This document shows positions 9,777 to 20,179 of a stretch of 64,000 bases of DNA, piece after piece; positions within the stretch are counted from its first letter, which is position 1; every line of letters starts with the position of its first letter. The notes beneath the pieces are model-generated. The model had not been told where the DNA came from. It did not search any database and saw only the letters and a list, made by a program, of their open reading frames with translations. The position numbers and the translations under genes are program-made. The stretch lies in contig CAWKPB010000007.1 of the NCBI GenBank assembly GCA_963851405.1, positions 434,001 through 498,000 on the forward strand, given 5' to 3'. Source of the DNA: JANPBY01 sp963851405 (lineage in GTDB: Bacteria > Actinomycetota > Actinomycetes > DATJPE01).

Positions 9777-12166
9777 CCGTTTCCGTGCGGATCGACGGCA
9801 TCGCCGTCGACGTACCCAAGGGCACGCTGGTGATTCGCGCGGCCGAGCAGCTCGGCATCGCCATCCCGCGTTTCTGCGATCACCCGTTGCTCGCGCCGGC
9901 CGGCGCCTGTCGCCAGTGCCTGGTCGAAGTCGAGGGACAGGCCAAGCCGCTGGCTTCGTGCACCACGACGTGCACCGACGGCATGGTCGTCCGCACCCAG
10001 GTCACCTCCCCGGTGGCGGATGAGGCCCAGCGCGGGGTGATGGAGCTGCTGCTCATCAACCACCCGCTCGACTGCCCGGTCTGCGACAAGGGCGGGGAGT
10101 GCCCCCTGCAGAACCAAGCGATGTCCGCGGGGCGCGGGGAGTCGCGTTTCGACAGCCCCAAGCGCACCTTCCCCAAGCCGATCGCCCTGTCCTCCCAGGT
10201 GCTGCTCGACCGGGAGCGCTGCATTTCCTGCGCGCGGTGCACCCGCTTCGCCGATGAAATCGCCGGCGACCCCTACATCGAGCTGATCCAGCGTGGTGCC
10301 CAGCAGCAGGTCGGCATCGCCAACGAGGATCAGCCGTTCAACTCCTACTTCTCCGGCAACACCGTTCAGATCTGCCCGGTGGGGGCGCTTACGGGTACGG
10401 CGTACCGATTCCGCTCACGCCCCTTCGACCTGGTCTCCACCCCGACCGCCTGCGAGCACTGCGCCTCCGGCTGCGCCTTGCGCACCGATGTGCGCCGCAA
10501 CTCGGTCCTGCGCCGGTTGGCTGGCGACGACCCCGAGGTCAACGAGGAGTGGAACTGCGACAAGGGTCGCTGGGCCTTCCACTCCACGGAGTCCGCAGAT
10601 CGGTTGCGCAGCCCGCTCGTGCGCGATGTCAACGGGGAACTGGTCGAAACGTCCTGGCCCGAGGCGCTCGGCTTGGCGGCACAGGGTCTCGCGGCAGCCC
10701 GCGACGCGGCCGGTGTCGGGGTCCTCGTCGGAGGCCGGGTCACCGCCGAGGACGCCTACGCCTACGGCAAGTTCGCCCGCGTGGCGCTGGGCACCAACGA
10801 CGTGGACTTCCGGGCCCGGCCGCATTCGGTGGAGGAGGCCGATTTTCTCGGCGCTTTCGTCGCGGGTCGTGGAGTAGGCGACCCGGCCACCCCGACCTAT
10901 GCCGACCTCGAGGCCGCCCCGATCGTCCTTCTCGTGGGGCTCGAGCCCGAGGAGGAGTCGCCCATCATCTTCCTGCGGCTCCGAAAAGCCATGCGCCGCA
11001 AGGGTCTTCGGGTGTTCGCGGTGGCGCCGTTCGCCACTCGCGGTCTCACCAAGATGGGCGGTGAGCTGATTCCGGCCCTGCCGGGCGCCGAGGCCACCGC
11101 ACTCGACAACCTCTCCGGCGGCTCCGAGGGCGCGGCCGAGCTGCTTCGCCAAGACGGCGCTGTGATTCTCGCAGGAGAACGTCTGGCCGAGAGCCCGGGT
11201 GCCCTGAGTGCGCTCGGTCGGCTCGCGCAGGCCACTGGCGCCAAGCTCGGCTGGGTTCCTCGGCGAGCCGGCGAGCGCGGCGCCTTGGACGCCGGTGCAC
11301 TGCCCTCGCTGCTCCCGGGCGGACGTCCGGTGGCCGAGGCCCAAGCGCGCGTCGACACCGGGGCCGTGTGGGGCGTGCCGTCCCTGCCGGCCGAACCGGG
11401 CCGCTCCACCGACGAAATCCTGGCCGCGGCCAGAAGCGGCGACCTCGGCGCCCTGGTGGTCGGCGGGGTCGACCTCGATGACTTGCCCAACCCCACTGAG
11501 GCCCGCGAGACCCTGCACCGCGCCGGCTTCGTCGTGAGCCTCGAACTGCGCGCCAGCAACGTGACCGACCGTGCCGACGTCGTTCTCCCCGTGGCTGCCG
11601 TGACGGAGAAGTCGGGCACCTTTGTCAACTGGGAGGGCCGCGGCCGCGAGTTCCCGCAGGTGCTGGGCGAAGCCTTCGAGCTCGCCGACGGTGGCGTGTT
11701 GGCGCTGCTCGCGCGTGAGCTCGGCGTCGAGCTCGGGATCGAGGGGACCGACGCGGCCCGCCGCGAGCTGGCGGAGTTGGGGGAGTGGTCGGGTTCTCGG
11801 GCCGCCGCCCCGACAGCGACAGCGCCCGCTGCAAAGAAGGCCAAGGCCGGTCAGCTCGTGCTGGCGACCTGGTCGACGCTCTTGGACGCAGGGCGGCTCC
11901 AAGACGGCGAGCCCCACCTCGCTGGCACGGCCGCCCCGGTCCGCGCGCTGGTGTCCGCGGCGACCGCCGCGAAGGTGGGTGTGTCTGCCGGAGAACAGGT
12001 GACGGTCACCTCCGAGCAGGGTGCGGTGTCCGTGCCGCTGGCCATCGGAGACGTACCGGACTCCGTCGTCTGGCTTCCGACGAACGCAGCGGGTTGTGCG
12101 GTGCGTCGTGATCTGGGCGCCGGTTACGGTGCGCGTGTGAGCTTGAGCGCAGGTGGTGCGTCATGA
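9773..12166 (+). CDS. nuoG: NADH-quinone oxidoreductase subunit G
   Basis: The 75-kDa iron-sulfur subunit, 797 residues. The N-terminal ferredoxin domain has FCDHPLLAPAGACRQC and a CTTTC pair for [2Fe-2S] N1b. The His-Cys motif HPLDCPVCDKGGECPLQ binds N5, followed by ERCISCARCTRF and CPVGAL clusters. The rest is a degenerate molybdopterin-oxidoreductase-like domain, beginning with a TACEHCASGC motif that may hold the extra N7 cluster. Its acidic, Ala-rich linker near residue 680-690 is typical of actinobacteria. It overlaps nuoF and nuoH by 4 bp. Confidence 0.96.
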   Translation: MTVSVRIDGIAVDVPKGTLVIRAAEQLGIAIPRFCDHPLLAPAGACRQCLVEVEGQAKPLASCTTTCTDGMVVRTQVTSPVADEAQRGVMELLLINHPLDCPVCDKGGECPLQNQAMSAGRGESRFDSPKRTFPKPIALSSQVLLDRERCISCARCTRFADEIAGDPYIELIQRGAQQQVGIANEDQPFNSYFSGNTVQICPVGALTGTAYRFRSRPFDLVSTPTACEHCASGCALRTDVRRNSVLRRLAGDDPEVNEEWNCDKGRWAFHSTESADRLRSPLVRDVNGELVETSWPEALGLAAQGLAAARDAAGVGVLVGGRVTAEDAYAYGKFARVALGTNDVDFRARPHSVEEADFLGAFVAGRGVGDPATPTYADLEAAPIVLLVGLEPEEESPIIFLRLRKAMRRKGLRVFAVAPFATRGLTKMGGELIPALPGAEATALDNLSGGSEGAAELLRQDGAVILAGERLAESPGALSALGRLAQATGAKLGWVPRRAGERGALDAGALPSLLPGGRPVAEAQARVDTGAVWGVPSLPAEPGRSTDEILAAARSGDLGALVVGGVDLDDLPNPTEARETLHRAGFVVSLELRASNVTDRADVVLPVAAVTEKSGTFVNWEGRGREFPQVLGEAFELADGGVLALLARELGVELGIEGTDAARRELAELGEWSGSRAAAPTATAPAAKKAKAGQLVLATWSTLLDAGRLQDGEPHLAGTAAPVRALVSAATAAKVGVSAGEQVTVTSEQGAVSVPLAIGDVPDSVVWLPTNAAGCAVRRDLGAGYGARVSLSAGGAS

Positions 12167-13533
12167 CCTTGTTCTCCACCGTGACCGAGCCATCGGAGCT
12201 CTTCGACAATCCCTGGTGGTTGGTCGCGCTGAAGGCCCTCGCCGTCTTCGTTGTCCTCGTTCTGCTGACCCTGCTCAACATCTGGGGTGAGCGTCGGGTT
12301 GTCGCCCGCATGCAGCAGCGGGTCGGTCCCAACCGGGTAGGCCCCTTCGGTCTGGTGCAGGGTCTAGCCGACGGCGTCAAGCTCGCGCTGAAGGAAGACA
12401 TCATCCCGAAGGCCGCGGACAAGGCGGTCTTCATCCTCGCGCCGGTGATCGCCGTGGTCCCTGCGTTCTTGGCCTGGGCCGTGATCCCCTTTGGCCCGGT
12501 CGTATCGATCTTCGGCTACCGCACGCCCTTGCAGTTGACCGACTTCCCGGTCGCCGTGCTCTACGTCATCGCGGTGGCGTCAGTGGGGATCTACGGCATC
12601 GTCCTCGCTGGCTGGTCCAGCGGATCGACGTACCCGCTGCTCGGCAGTCTGCGGTCCAGCGCCCAGATGATCTCCTACGAGGTCGCTATGGGGCTGTCGT
12701 TCGTCGGGGTGTTCCTCCTGGCTGGCACCATGTCGACCTCGCAGATCGTCGCGGCGCAGGCCGAAGGTGGAACGGCCGAGCTGTTCGGCACCACGGTGAG
12801 CCTGCCGGGCTGGTACATCGTGTTGTTGCTGCCGTCTTTCGTCATCTACGCCATCGCGATGGTCGGCGAGACGAACCGGGCGCCGTTCGACCTGCCTGAG
12901 GCCGAGGGCGAGCTGGTCGGCGGGTTCCACACCGAATACAGCTCGCTGAAGTTCGCGCTGTTCTTCCTGGCCGAATACATCAACCTGGTCACCGTTTCCG
13001 CGCTCGCCACCACGCTGTTCCTCGGCGGTTGGCTGGCCCCCTGGCCGTTCTCGCTGATCCCCGGCGCCAACGAAGGCTGGGTCCCGCTGATCTGGTTCTT
13101 CAGCAAGCTGATCGTCTTCATCTTCGTGTTCATCTGGCTGCGGGGCACCCTCCCGCGTCTGCGCTATGACCAGTTCATGCGCTTGGGCTGGAAGGTGCTG
13201 ATCCCGGTCTCGCTGGTGTGGATCCTCGCGGTCGCGGCCGTTCGGGTCGCCCGTTCTGACGGTGCGGAGTTCGGCCGGGTCATCGTCGGGGTCTTCATCG
13301 CCGGTGCCCTGTTGTTGTTCATCTGGTCCTTGGTCGACGCCCGCAATGCTCGCAAGGTCGAAGGGCAGGAGCCACCGCCGGAGCCAGGGCCCTACGACGG
13401 CGGGTACCCGGTGCCGCCCATGCCCACGCGTGGCGGCCGCCGATCCGGCATGGCGCAGGGCGAGGACCTCCAGGGGACCGACGGAACCCAGGACGAGACC
13501 CAGGACGAGACCCAGGAGAAGGCCCATGCCTGA
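12163..13533 (+). CDS. nuoH: NADH-quinone oxidoreductase subunit H
   Basis: Membrane subunit at the quinone entry site, 456 residues with about eight to nine hydrophobic helices. NIWGERRVVARMQQRVGPNR near residue 40 and ETNRAPFDLPEAEGELVGGF near 240 are family signatures. The C-terminal ~60 residues form a polar tail with repeated DETQ units (three copies of a GA(C/G)GAGACCCAG-like codon block), an extension beyond the usual ~340-residue core. The ATG overlaps the nuoG stop. Confidence 0.97.
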   Translation: MTLFSTVTEPSELFDNPWWLVALKALAVFVVLVLLTLLNIWGERRVVARMQQRVGPNRVGPFGLVQGLADGVKLALKEDIIPKAADKAVFILAPVIAVVPAFLAWAVIPFGPVVSIFGYRTPLQLTDFPVAVLYVIAVASVGIYGIVLAGWSSGSTYPLLGSLRSSAQMISYEVAMGLSFVGVFLLAGTMSTSQIVAAQAEGGTAELFGTTVSLPGWYIVLLLPSFVIYAIAMVGETNRAPFDLPEAEGELVGGFHTEYSSLKFALFFLAEYINLVTVSALATTLFLGGWLAPWPFSLIPGANEGWVPLIWFFSKLIVFIFVFIWLRGTLPRLRYDQFMRLGWKVLIPVSLVWILAVAAVRVARSDGAEFGRVIVGVFIAGALLLFIWSLVDARNARKVEGQEPPPEPGPYDGGYPVPPMPTRGGRRSGMAQGEDLQGTDGTQDETQDETQEKAHA

Positions 13534-14077
13534 GTCGTCGATGCCGGGGAGTGGGTTCATCACGACCTTCCGGACCATGTTCAAGAAGGTCACCACCGAG
13601 CAGTACCCCGAAGAGGTCAAGGTCACCGCACCGCGCTTTCACGGTCGGCACCAGCTCAACCGCTACGCGGACGGCCTGGAAAAGTGCATCGGCTGCGAGC
13701 TGTGCGCGTGGGCCTGCCCGGCTGATGCGATCTATGTCGAGGGCGCACCCAACACCGACGAGGAACGCTTCTCGCCCGGGGAGCGCTATGGCCGCGTCTA
13801 CCAGATCAACTACTTGCGCTGCATCTTCTGTGGGCTGTGCATCGAGGCGTGCCCGACCCGCGCCCTGACCATGGGCAATGAGTTCGAGCTCGCTGACAAC
13901 AACCGCGCGGATCTGATCTTCGAGAAGCAGGATCTGTTGGCGCCCATGCTGTCGGGGATGTTGGAGCCGCCGCACCCGATGGTGCCTGGGACCGACGAGA
14001 GCGACTACTACGGAGGGCGGATCAAGAAGTCCGTCCCCGAGCAGGAGCAGGGTCCGGCCGAGGGCGGTGCGCGATGA
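13526..14077 (+). CDS. nuoI: NADH-quinone oxidoreductase subunit I
   Basis: Ferredoxin-like subunit (183 residues) carrying [4Fe-4S] clusters N6a and N6b that link NuoG to NuoB. Both motifs are complete: CIGCELCAWACPADAI and CIFCGLCIEACPTRAL. ATG at 13526 overlaps the last 8 bp of nuoH. An earlier in-frame start is not needed because the protein already has the family length. Confidence 0.97.
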   Translation: MPESSMPGSGFITTFRTMFKKVTTEQYPEEVKVTAPRFHGRHQLNRYADGLEKCIGCELCAWACPADAIYVEGAPNTDEERFSPGERYGRVYQINYLRCIFCGLCIEACPTRALTMGNEFELADNNRADLIFEKQDLLAPMLSGMLEPPHPMVPGTDESDYYGGRIKKSVPEQEQGPAEGGAR

Positions 14078-14814
14078 CCGGCGAGGTCGTGGCCTTCTGG
14101 GTCGTCGCGCCGTTGGCCGTCCTCGGTGGCGTGATGATGGTGGTGAGCCGCAAGTCGGTGCACAGCGCCTTGTGGCTGGCCATGTCGATGATCTGCCTGG
14201 CCGTGCTCTACATCATGCAAGGCGCCGCGTTCCTGGGCGTCGTCCAGATCGTGGTCTACACCGGCGCAGTGATGATGCTGTTCTTGTTCGTGCTGATGCT
14301 CGTCGGCGTTGATGCCTCCGACTCCCTGGTGGAGACGCTGCGCAACCAGCGGCTGGCCGCCGTCCTGGGCGGCCTCGGCCTCGGAGTGCTCCTCATCGCC
14401 GGCGTGACCCGCGTCATCGACCTCCCGATGGTCGGTGTGGACGAGGTGAATCTCGCCGACGGCGGGAACGTCCAGGGCCTGGCCCGGCTCATCTTCACGC
14501 AGTACATCTGGGCGTTCGAGATCACCGCTGCGCTGTTGATCACCGCGGCTCTTGGCGCCATGGTGCTGGCTCACCGCGAGCGGGTCGTCAGCCGCCGCTC
14601 GCAGCGTGAGCAGTCCGAGGACCGTACGCGCAGCGACCACGTCCCGCCGCTGCCGGCACCCGGGGTGTATGCGCGCCACAACGCGGTGGACACTCCCGGC
14701 CTGCTCCCCGGTGGGGCGACCTCAGACCTCACGGTGCCGGGGCTGCTCACCGGCCGCGCAACCGCCGACCGCACCGAGCCGCCCGCGTTGCCGCAGGGCG
14801 GTGATGACGAGTGA
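14074..14814 (+). CDS. nuoJ: NADH-quinone oxidoreductase subunit J
   Basis: Membrane subunit with five helices in the first ~165 residues; FLGVVQIVVYTGAVMMLFLF near residues 49-68 is the family signature with the pi-bulge helix. A hydrophilic C-terminal tail of ~80 residues rich in Arg, Pro and Gly is an actinobacterial extension. It overlaps nuoI (ATGA) and nuoK. Confidence 0.95.
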   Translation: MTGEVVAFWVVAPLAVLGGVMMVVSRKSVHSALWLAMSMICLAVLYIMQGAAFLGVVQIVVYTGAVMMLFLFVLMLVGVDASDSLVETLRNQRLAAVLGGLGLGVLLIAGVTRVIDLPMVGVDEVNLADGGNVQGLARLIFTQYIWAFEITAALLITAALGAMVLAHRERVVSRRSQREQSEDRTRSDHVPPLPAPGVYARHNAVDTPGLLPGGATSDLTVPGLLTGRATADRTEPPALPQGGDDE

Positions 14815-15110
14815 GCGCCAACGCGTATCTGGTCGTCGCGGTCCTGTTGTTCTCGACCGGCGCGGTCGGGGTGCTCGTGCGACGCAACGCGATCGTCGTG
14901 TTCATGTCGATCGAGTTGATGTTCAATGCCTGCAACTTGGCCTTCGTGACGTTCTCCCGGGTCCACGGGAACCTCGACGGTCAGGTGTTCGCGTTCTTCG
15001 TCATGGTCGTCGCCGCTGCTGAGGTCGTCGTCGGCTTGGCCATCATCTTCACGATGTTCCGCACCCGCCGCTCCGCGTCGATCGATGACGCCAACTTGTT
15101 GAAGTACTGA
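14811..15110 (+). CDS. nuoK: NADH-quinone oxidoreductase subunit K
   Basis: Small antiporter-associated membrane subunit, 99 residues and three helices. The second helix MSIELMFNACNLAFVTF contains the conserved glutamate, and AAAEVVVGLAIIFTMFR carries the second. GTG start at 14811 overlaps the nuoJ stop. Confidence 0.96.
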   Translation: MSANAYLVVAVLLFSTGAVGVLVRRNAIVVFMSIELMFNACNLAFVTFSRVHGNLDGQVFAFFVMVVAAAEVVVGLAIIFTMFRTRRSASIDDANLLKY

Positions 15111-15150
15111 TGAGGACACCGATGCTTGCTCGCAGTCGTAGGGGGGACGT

Positions 15151-17079
15151 ATGACGTCCGCCTACGTCCTCGCGACCGAGACCGAGCAGGTCACGGCGGC
15201 CACCGGCGTCTTCTCGCTGATGTGGCTCATCATCGCGCTGCCGCTGTTGGGTGCGCTGGTGCTGCTCGTCGGTGGTAATCGGACCAACCGGTGGGGCCCG
15301 ATCGTGGCCACGCTGCTGCCCATCGGGTCCTTTGTCCTCGCGGCCGCGATGTTCGCCACGATGGTGTCGGAACCCTCCGAGGGGCGTGCCGTCGAGCAGA
15401 TCCTCTACTCGTGGGTCCCGGTCGGTGAGCTCCAGGTCTACGTGGGCTTCCTGCTGGACCAGCTGTCCGTGGTCTTCCTGCTCCTGATCACGTTCGTGGG
15501 CTCGCTGATCCATCTCTACTCGCTCGGGTACATGAAGCATGACCCCGAGATTCGGCGCTTCTTCGCCTACCTGAACCTGTTCGTGGCCTCGATGCTGTTG
15601 CTGGTTCTCGCCAACAGCTACCTCCTGCTGTACGTCGGCTGGGAGGGCGTGGGCCTGGCCAGCTACTTGCTCATCGGTTTCTGGCAGTACAAGCCGACCG
15701 CCGCGACCGCGGCCAAGAAGGCCTTTGTCATCAACCGGGTCGGTGACCTCGGGCTGTCGATCGCCGTGATGGTCATGTTCGTGACCTTCGGCAGCGTCTC
15801 GTTCAGCGGGGTATTCGGCCAGGTCTCGCAGGCGAGCTCCGGCACCGTCGACCTGCTCGGTCTGCTGCTCCTGCTCGCGGCCTGCGGTAAGTCCGCCCAG
15901 GTCCCGCTGCAGGCCTGGTTGCTCGACGCGATGGAGGGTCCGACCCCGGTGTCGGCGCTCATCCACGCGGCCACCATGGTCACCGCCGGTGTCTATCTGA
16001 TCGCGCGCTCGCACCCGATCTTCAACATCTCGTCGCTGGCCCTCACGGCCGTGGCGATCGTTGGCGTCGTCACGTTGGCGTTCGGCGCGATCATCGGCTG
16101 CGCCATGGACGACATCAAGAAGGCGCTCGCGGCGTCCACGATGAGCCAGATCGGCTACATGGTGCTGGCCGTCGGTCTCGGCACCACGGGCTACTCCTTG
16201 GGTATCGGCCACCTGCTCAGCCACGGCTTTTTCAAGGCCGGCTTGTTCCTCGCCGCCGGTTCGGTCATGCACGCGATGCGTGACCAGCTGGATATTCGAC
16301 GCTACGGCGGGCTGCGTAAGGCGATGCCCATCACGTTCGTGACGTTCTTCTTGGCCTATCTGGCCATCATCGGCATCCCGCCGTTCTCCGGCTTCTTCAC
16401 CAAGGATCCGATCATCGACGCGGCCTACCACTCCGGCGGGACCTCGGGGATCGTCTATGGCCTGGTCGCCCAGCTGACAGCCGGACTGACGGCCTTCTAC
16501 ATGACCCGCGTTGTCATCTTGACGTTCTTCGGGCCCAAGCGCTGGCACGAGGATGACAAGCCGCACGAGTCGCCGGCCACCATGACTGTCCCCATGGTCG
16601 TGCTCGCCTTCGGCTCGGTGTTCCTCGGCGGGTACTTGATGCTCAACAACCGCCTGATCACCTTCTTGGAGCCGGTGCTGGGCGAGGCCGAGCCGGCTCA
16701 GTACCTCTCCGCCCTCACGTTCGTGACGCTGGCCCTGGTGCTCGCCGGGGTCGGAGTCGCCTGGTGGATGTACCAGCGCCAAGAGGTGCCACAGACCGCG
16801 CCGGTCGGCAGCGGCATCACCGTCGCTGCCCGCAACTCGCTGTACGGCGACTCGTTCAACGAAACCGTGTTCATGCGGCCGGGGCAGTACCTCACGCGGT
16901 CGTTGGTGTACTTCGACAATCGGATCATTGACGGCTTCGTCAACGGATTCGCTGCCGTCGTCGGTGGGCTGTCCTCACGTAGCCGTCGGCTGCAGAGCGG
17001 GTTCGCCCGCTCCTACGCGCTGACCATGCTCCTGGGCGCCTTGTTCATCGTCCTCGCCTTGGTGCTGGTGAGGCTCTGA
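15151..17079 (+). CDS. nuoL: NADH-quinone oxidoreductase subunit L
   Basis: Proton-pumping antiporter-like subunit, 642 residues with about 16 helices. YVGWEGVGLASYLLIGFW (~residues 157-174), DAMEGPTPVSALIHAATMV with the conserved Lys/His pathway residues, and MSQIGYMVLAVGLG are present. The C-terminus includes the lateral helix and a final helix. The 40 bp between nuoK and nuoL holds no gene. It overlaps nuoM by one base (TGATG). Confidence 0.96.
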   Translation: MTSAYVLATETEQVTAATGVFSLMWLIIALPLLGALVLLVGGNRTNRWGPIVATLLPIGSFVLAAAMFATMVSEPSEGRAVEQILYSWVPVGELQVYVGFLLDQLSVVFLLLITFVGSLIHLYSLGYMKHDPEIRRFFAYLNLFVASMLLLVLANSYLLLYVGWEGVGLASYLLIGFWQYKPTAATAAKKAFVINRVGDLGLSIAVMVMFVTFGSVSFSGVFGQVSQASSGTVDLLGLLLLLAACGKSAQVPLQAWLLDAMEGPTPVSALIHAATMVTAGVYLIARSHPIFNISSLALTAVAIVGVVTLAFGAIIGCAMDDIKKALAASTMSQIGYMVLAVGLGTTGYSLGIGHLLSHGFFKAGLFLAAGSVMHAMRDQLDIRRYGGLRKAMPITFVTFFLAYLAIIGIPPFSGFFTKDPIIDAAYHSGGTSGIVYGLVAQLTAGLTAFYMTRVVILTFFGPKRWHEDDKPHESPATMTVPMVVLAFGSVFLGGYLMLNNRLITFLEPVLGEAEPAQYLSALTFVTLALVLAGVGVAWWMYQRQEVPQTAPVGSGITVAARNSLYGDSFNETVFMRPGQYLTRSLVYFDNRIIDGFVNGFAAVVGGLSSRSRRLQSGFARSYALTMLLGALFIVLALVLVRL

Positions 17080-18617
17080 TGTCTGTGCTGACCGTCCTCA
17101 TCCTGGTGCCGCTGCTCGGCGCAGCGCTGGTCGCGGCGCTGCCCTCGGCCCGTGAGACGCTGGCCAAGCAGATCACCCTCGGCATCTCTTTGGTGGTCCT
17201 CGCGCTCACGATCGCGATGGCCCTGGAGTTCGACTCCGCGGCGGTGGGCTTCCAGTTCACCGAGGTCCGGGAATGGATTCCGGCCTTCGGAGTCTCGTAT
17301 GCGGTGGGTGTGGACGGGATCGCGCTGGTCCTCATCGCCATGGCCACGGTGCTCGTACCGGTAGTCGTGATTGCGTCCTGGCACGAGGCCGACCGGGCGA
17401 ACCGACCGGTCAAGATCTACTTCGCGCTGATCCTGGCGCTTGAGGCCTTGATGGTCGGGGTGTTCGCGGCCACCGACGTCTTCTTGTTCTACGTGTTCTT
17501 CGAGGTCATGCTCATCCCGGTCTACTTCCTGATCGGGATGTTCGGGGGCGCGCAGCGCTCGTACGCCGCCGTGAAGTTCTTGCTGTACAGCCTGTTCGGT
17601 GGGCTGCTCATGCTCGCGGCGCTGATCGGGCTCTACGTCGTCTCCGCGCGCGAGTTGGGCACGGGCACCTTCGACTACGTCACGCTGACCAACCTGGCGA
17701 TGGACGAAAACACCCAGCGGATCCTGTTCCTCGGGTTCTTCATCGCCTTCGCCATCAAGGCGCCGTTGTGGCCGTTCCACACCTGGCTGCCGGATGCGTC
17801 CTCTGAGGCGACGCCTGGCACCGCGATCCTGTTGATCGGTGTCCTCGACAAGGTCGGCACGTTCGGGATGATTCGGTACTGCCTGCCGCTGTTCCCGGAC
17901 GCCTCGCGCTACTACGCGCCGGTCGTCGTCGCGCTAGCGGTGATCGGAATCATCTACGGAGCACTGCTGGCCATCGGGCAGACAGACATGATGCGGCTGG
18001 TCGCCTACACCTCGTTGTCCCACTTCGGTTTCATCGCGTTGGGCATCTTCGTCTTCACGACCCAGGGCCAGTCCGGTTCGACGCTCTACATGGTCAACCA
18101 TGGCTTCTCGACCGCTGGCCTGCTCCTCATCGTTGGTTACCTGGTGAGCAGACGCGGTTCCAAGCTGATCGGCGACTACGGAGGCGTCCAGAAGGTGGCG
18201 CCGGTGCTGGCCGGGTTCTTCCTCCTGATGGGCCTTGGTGGGCTTGCGTTGCCGGGGTTGTCGACCTTCATCAGCGAGTTCCTGGTGTTGATCGGCAGTT
18301 ACGCCCGCTACCCGGGAGCTGCGGTGGTCGCAGCCTTCGGGATCATCCTGGCGGCGCTGTACATCCTGTTCTGGTACCAGCGCGTGGCCACCGGACCGGC
18401 GACCGACGACGTGAAGGGTTTCCGGGACCTCGGCGGTCGCGAGACGCTCGCCGTCATGTCCATCGCGGTCGTTCTCATCGCTGTGGGCTTCTACCCCAAG
18501 CCGGTGCTCGACGTCATCAATCCCGCGGTGGACGTCACTTTGGAGCAGGTCGGACTGTCTGACCCGCCACCAACGGTCGCCGCGGTCGATGAGCCGGTCG
18601 AAGGAGATGCGCCATGA
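17079..18617 (+). CDS. nuoM: NADH-quinone oxidoreductase subunit M
   Basis: Second antiporter-like proton-pumping subunit, 512 residues. FYVFFEVMLIPVYFLIGMFG holds the conserved glutamate of TM5, FHTWLPDASSEATPGTAILL the TM7 lysine region, and YTSLSHFGFIALGIF a later family motif. Reading frame intact; ATGA overlap with nuoN. Confidence 0.96.
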   Translation: MSVLTVLILVPLLGAALVAALPSARETLAKQITLGISLVVLALTIAMALEFDSAAVGFQFTEVREWIPAFGVSYAVGVDGIALVLIAMATVLVPVVVIASWHEADRANRPVKIYFALILALEALMVGVFAATDVFLFYVFFEVMLIPVYFLIGMFGGAQRSYAAVKFLLYSLFGGLLMLAALIGLYVVSARELGTGTFDYVTLTNLAMDENTQRILFLGFFIAFAIKAPLWPFHTWLPDASSEATPGTAILLIGVLDKVGTFGMIRYCLPLFPDASRYYAPVVVALAVIGIIYGALLAIGQTDMMRLVAYTSLSHFGFIALGIFVFTTQGQSGSTLYMVNHGFSTAGLLLIVGYLVSRRGSKLIGDYGGVQKVAPVLAGFFLLMGLGGLALPGLSTFISEFLVLIGSYARYPGAAVVAAFGIILAALYILFWYQRVATGPATDDVKGFRDLGGRETLAVMSIAVVLIAVGFYPKPVLDVINPAVDVTLEQVGLSDPPPTVAAVDEPVEGDAP

Positions 18618-20172
18618 TCTTCGAGGACATCACCTTCACCAGCCCGAGCATCGAGTATGCGCCGCTGGCGCCGATGCTCGTGGTGTTCGGAGCTGCCCTG
18701 CTCGGGGTGCTGGTCGAGGCCTTCGTGCCGCGAGCGCACCGCCGTACGACCCAGTTGTGGTTGACCCTCGGCGCCCTCGTCATCGCCTTCCTACTCGTGG
18801 TCCGCTTTGCGTTGAACAGCTCGCCCACGCTGGCCGCCGAAGGTGCCGTGGCCATCGATGGGCCAGCGCTCTTCCTGCAGGGCACGATCTTGGTGCTGGC
18901 GTTCGCCGCGGTGTTCACCCTGGCTGAACGCAGCCGTTGACCCAGCTGGTGATGCCTTCGCGCCCATGCCCGCCGCCCCGCCCGGGAGTGACGACGAGCA
19001 GGCCGCAGTCGCTGCGGGCTGGACCCTGACCGAGGTCTACCCGCTCACGACTGTTCGCCGTCGGCGGCATGCTGCTGTTCCCCGCTTCGAACGACCTGCT
19101 GACGCTGTTCGTGGCTCTCGAGGTCCTGTCGCTCCCGCTGTACCTCATGGCCGGGTTGGCCCGACGCCGCCGGCTGCTCAGCCAGGAAGCCGCGCTGAAG
19201 TACTTCCTGCTCGGCGCCTTCTCCTCGGCCTTCTTCTTGTTCGGCCTGGCCTTCGTCTACGGCTTCGCCGGTTCGCTCGGACTCGGCGAGATCGCGGTCG
19301 CAGTCAGTTCCGTTCCCGGACTCGACCCGTTGCTGCTGGCCGGGATCGCCCTGGTCGCGGTCGGCCTGCTGTTCAAGGTGAGCGCCGTCCCCGTTCCACG
19401 CAGTGGACCCCCGACGTCTACCAAGGCTCACCGACGTCGGTCACCGGCTTCATGGCCGCGTGCACCAAGGTCGCGGCCTTTGGTGCCTTGCTGCGCGTCT
19501 TCTACGTGGCCTTCGGCGGCGTTCGCTGGGACTGGCGGCCGATGATCTGCGCAGTCGCCATCTTCACGATGTTCGTCGGGGCGCTGCTGGCGCTCACCCA
19601 GACCGACGTGAAGCGCATGCTCGCCTACTCGTCGATCGCCCACGCCGGCTTCATGCTCACCGGCGTTCCTGGCAGTGGATCGAGCCGGGCTGTCCAGCAC
19701 GATGTTCTACCTGCTTGCGTACGGCTTCACGACGATCGGGGCCTTCGCCATCGTGACGCTGGTTCGAGACTCGACCGGCGAGGCAACGCACCTGTCCCAG
19801 TGGGCTGGCCTGGGTCGACGCTCACCGCTCGTCGCCGGGATCTTCGCGTTCTTCCTGCTGGCCTTGGCCGGGATCCCTTTGACCAGCGGCTTCACCGGGA
19901 AGTTCGCGGTCTTCTCAGCCGCCGTGGGCGGCGGGGCCACGACGTTGGTGATCGTCGGTGTCCTCGTCAGCGCGATGGCGGCCTTCTTCTACGTCCGCGT
20001 CATCGTGCTCATGTTCTTCACCGAGCCGGCCCCCGACGGCCCGACCGTGGCCGTGCCCAGCGCGTTCACCCAGGCAGCCGTGACCTTGGCCGTGGTGATG
20101 ACCGTACTGCTCGGCATCCTTCCCCAGCCGCTCCTCGATCTGGCCGATCGCGCATCGGTCTTCTTGCGCTAG
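18614..20172 (+). pseudogene. nuoN: NADH-quinone oxidoreductase subunit N, broken by about five one-base insertions
   Basis: Third antiporter-like subunit and last nuo gene. Homologous sequence covers the whole length but jumps frame about five times: near 18932, 19050, 19389-19392 (extra C), 19402-19403 and 19671-19672. Removing one base at each site gives a ~517-residue NuoN with FVALEVLSLPLYLMAGLARR, VSAVPFHAWTPDVYQGSPTS, SSIAHAGFML and LALAGIPLTSGFTGKF in register. All five are insertions and the protein sequence between them is well conserved, so sequence error is more likely than decay. If real, complex I would lack a pumping subunit. Confidence 0.85.
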
Positions 20173-20179
20173 TGGCGTT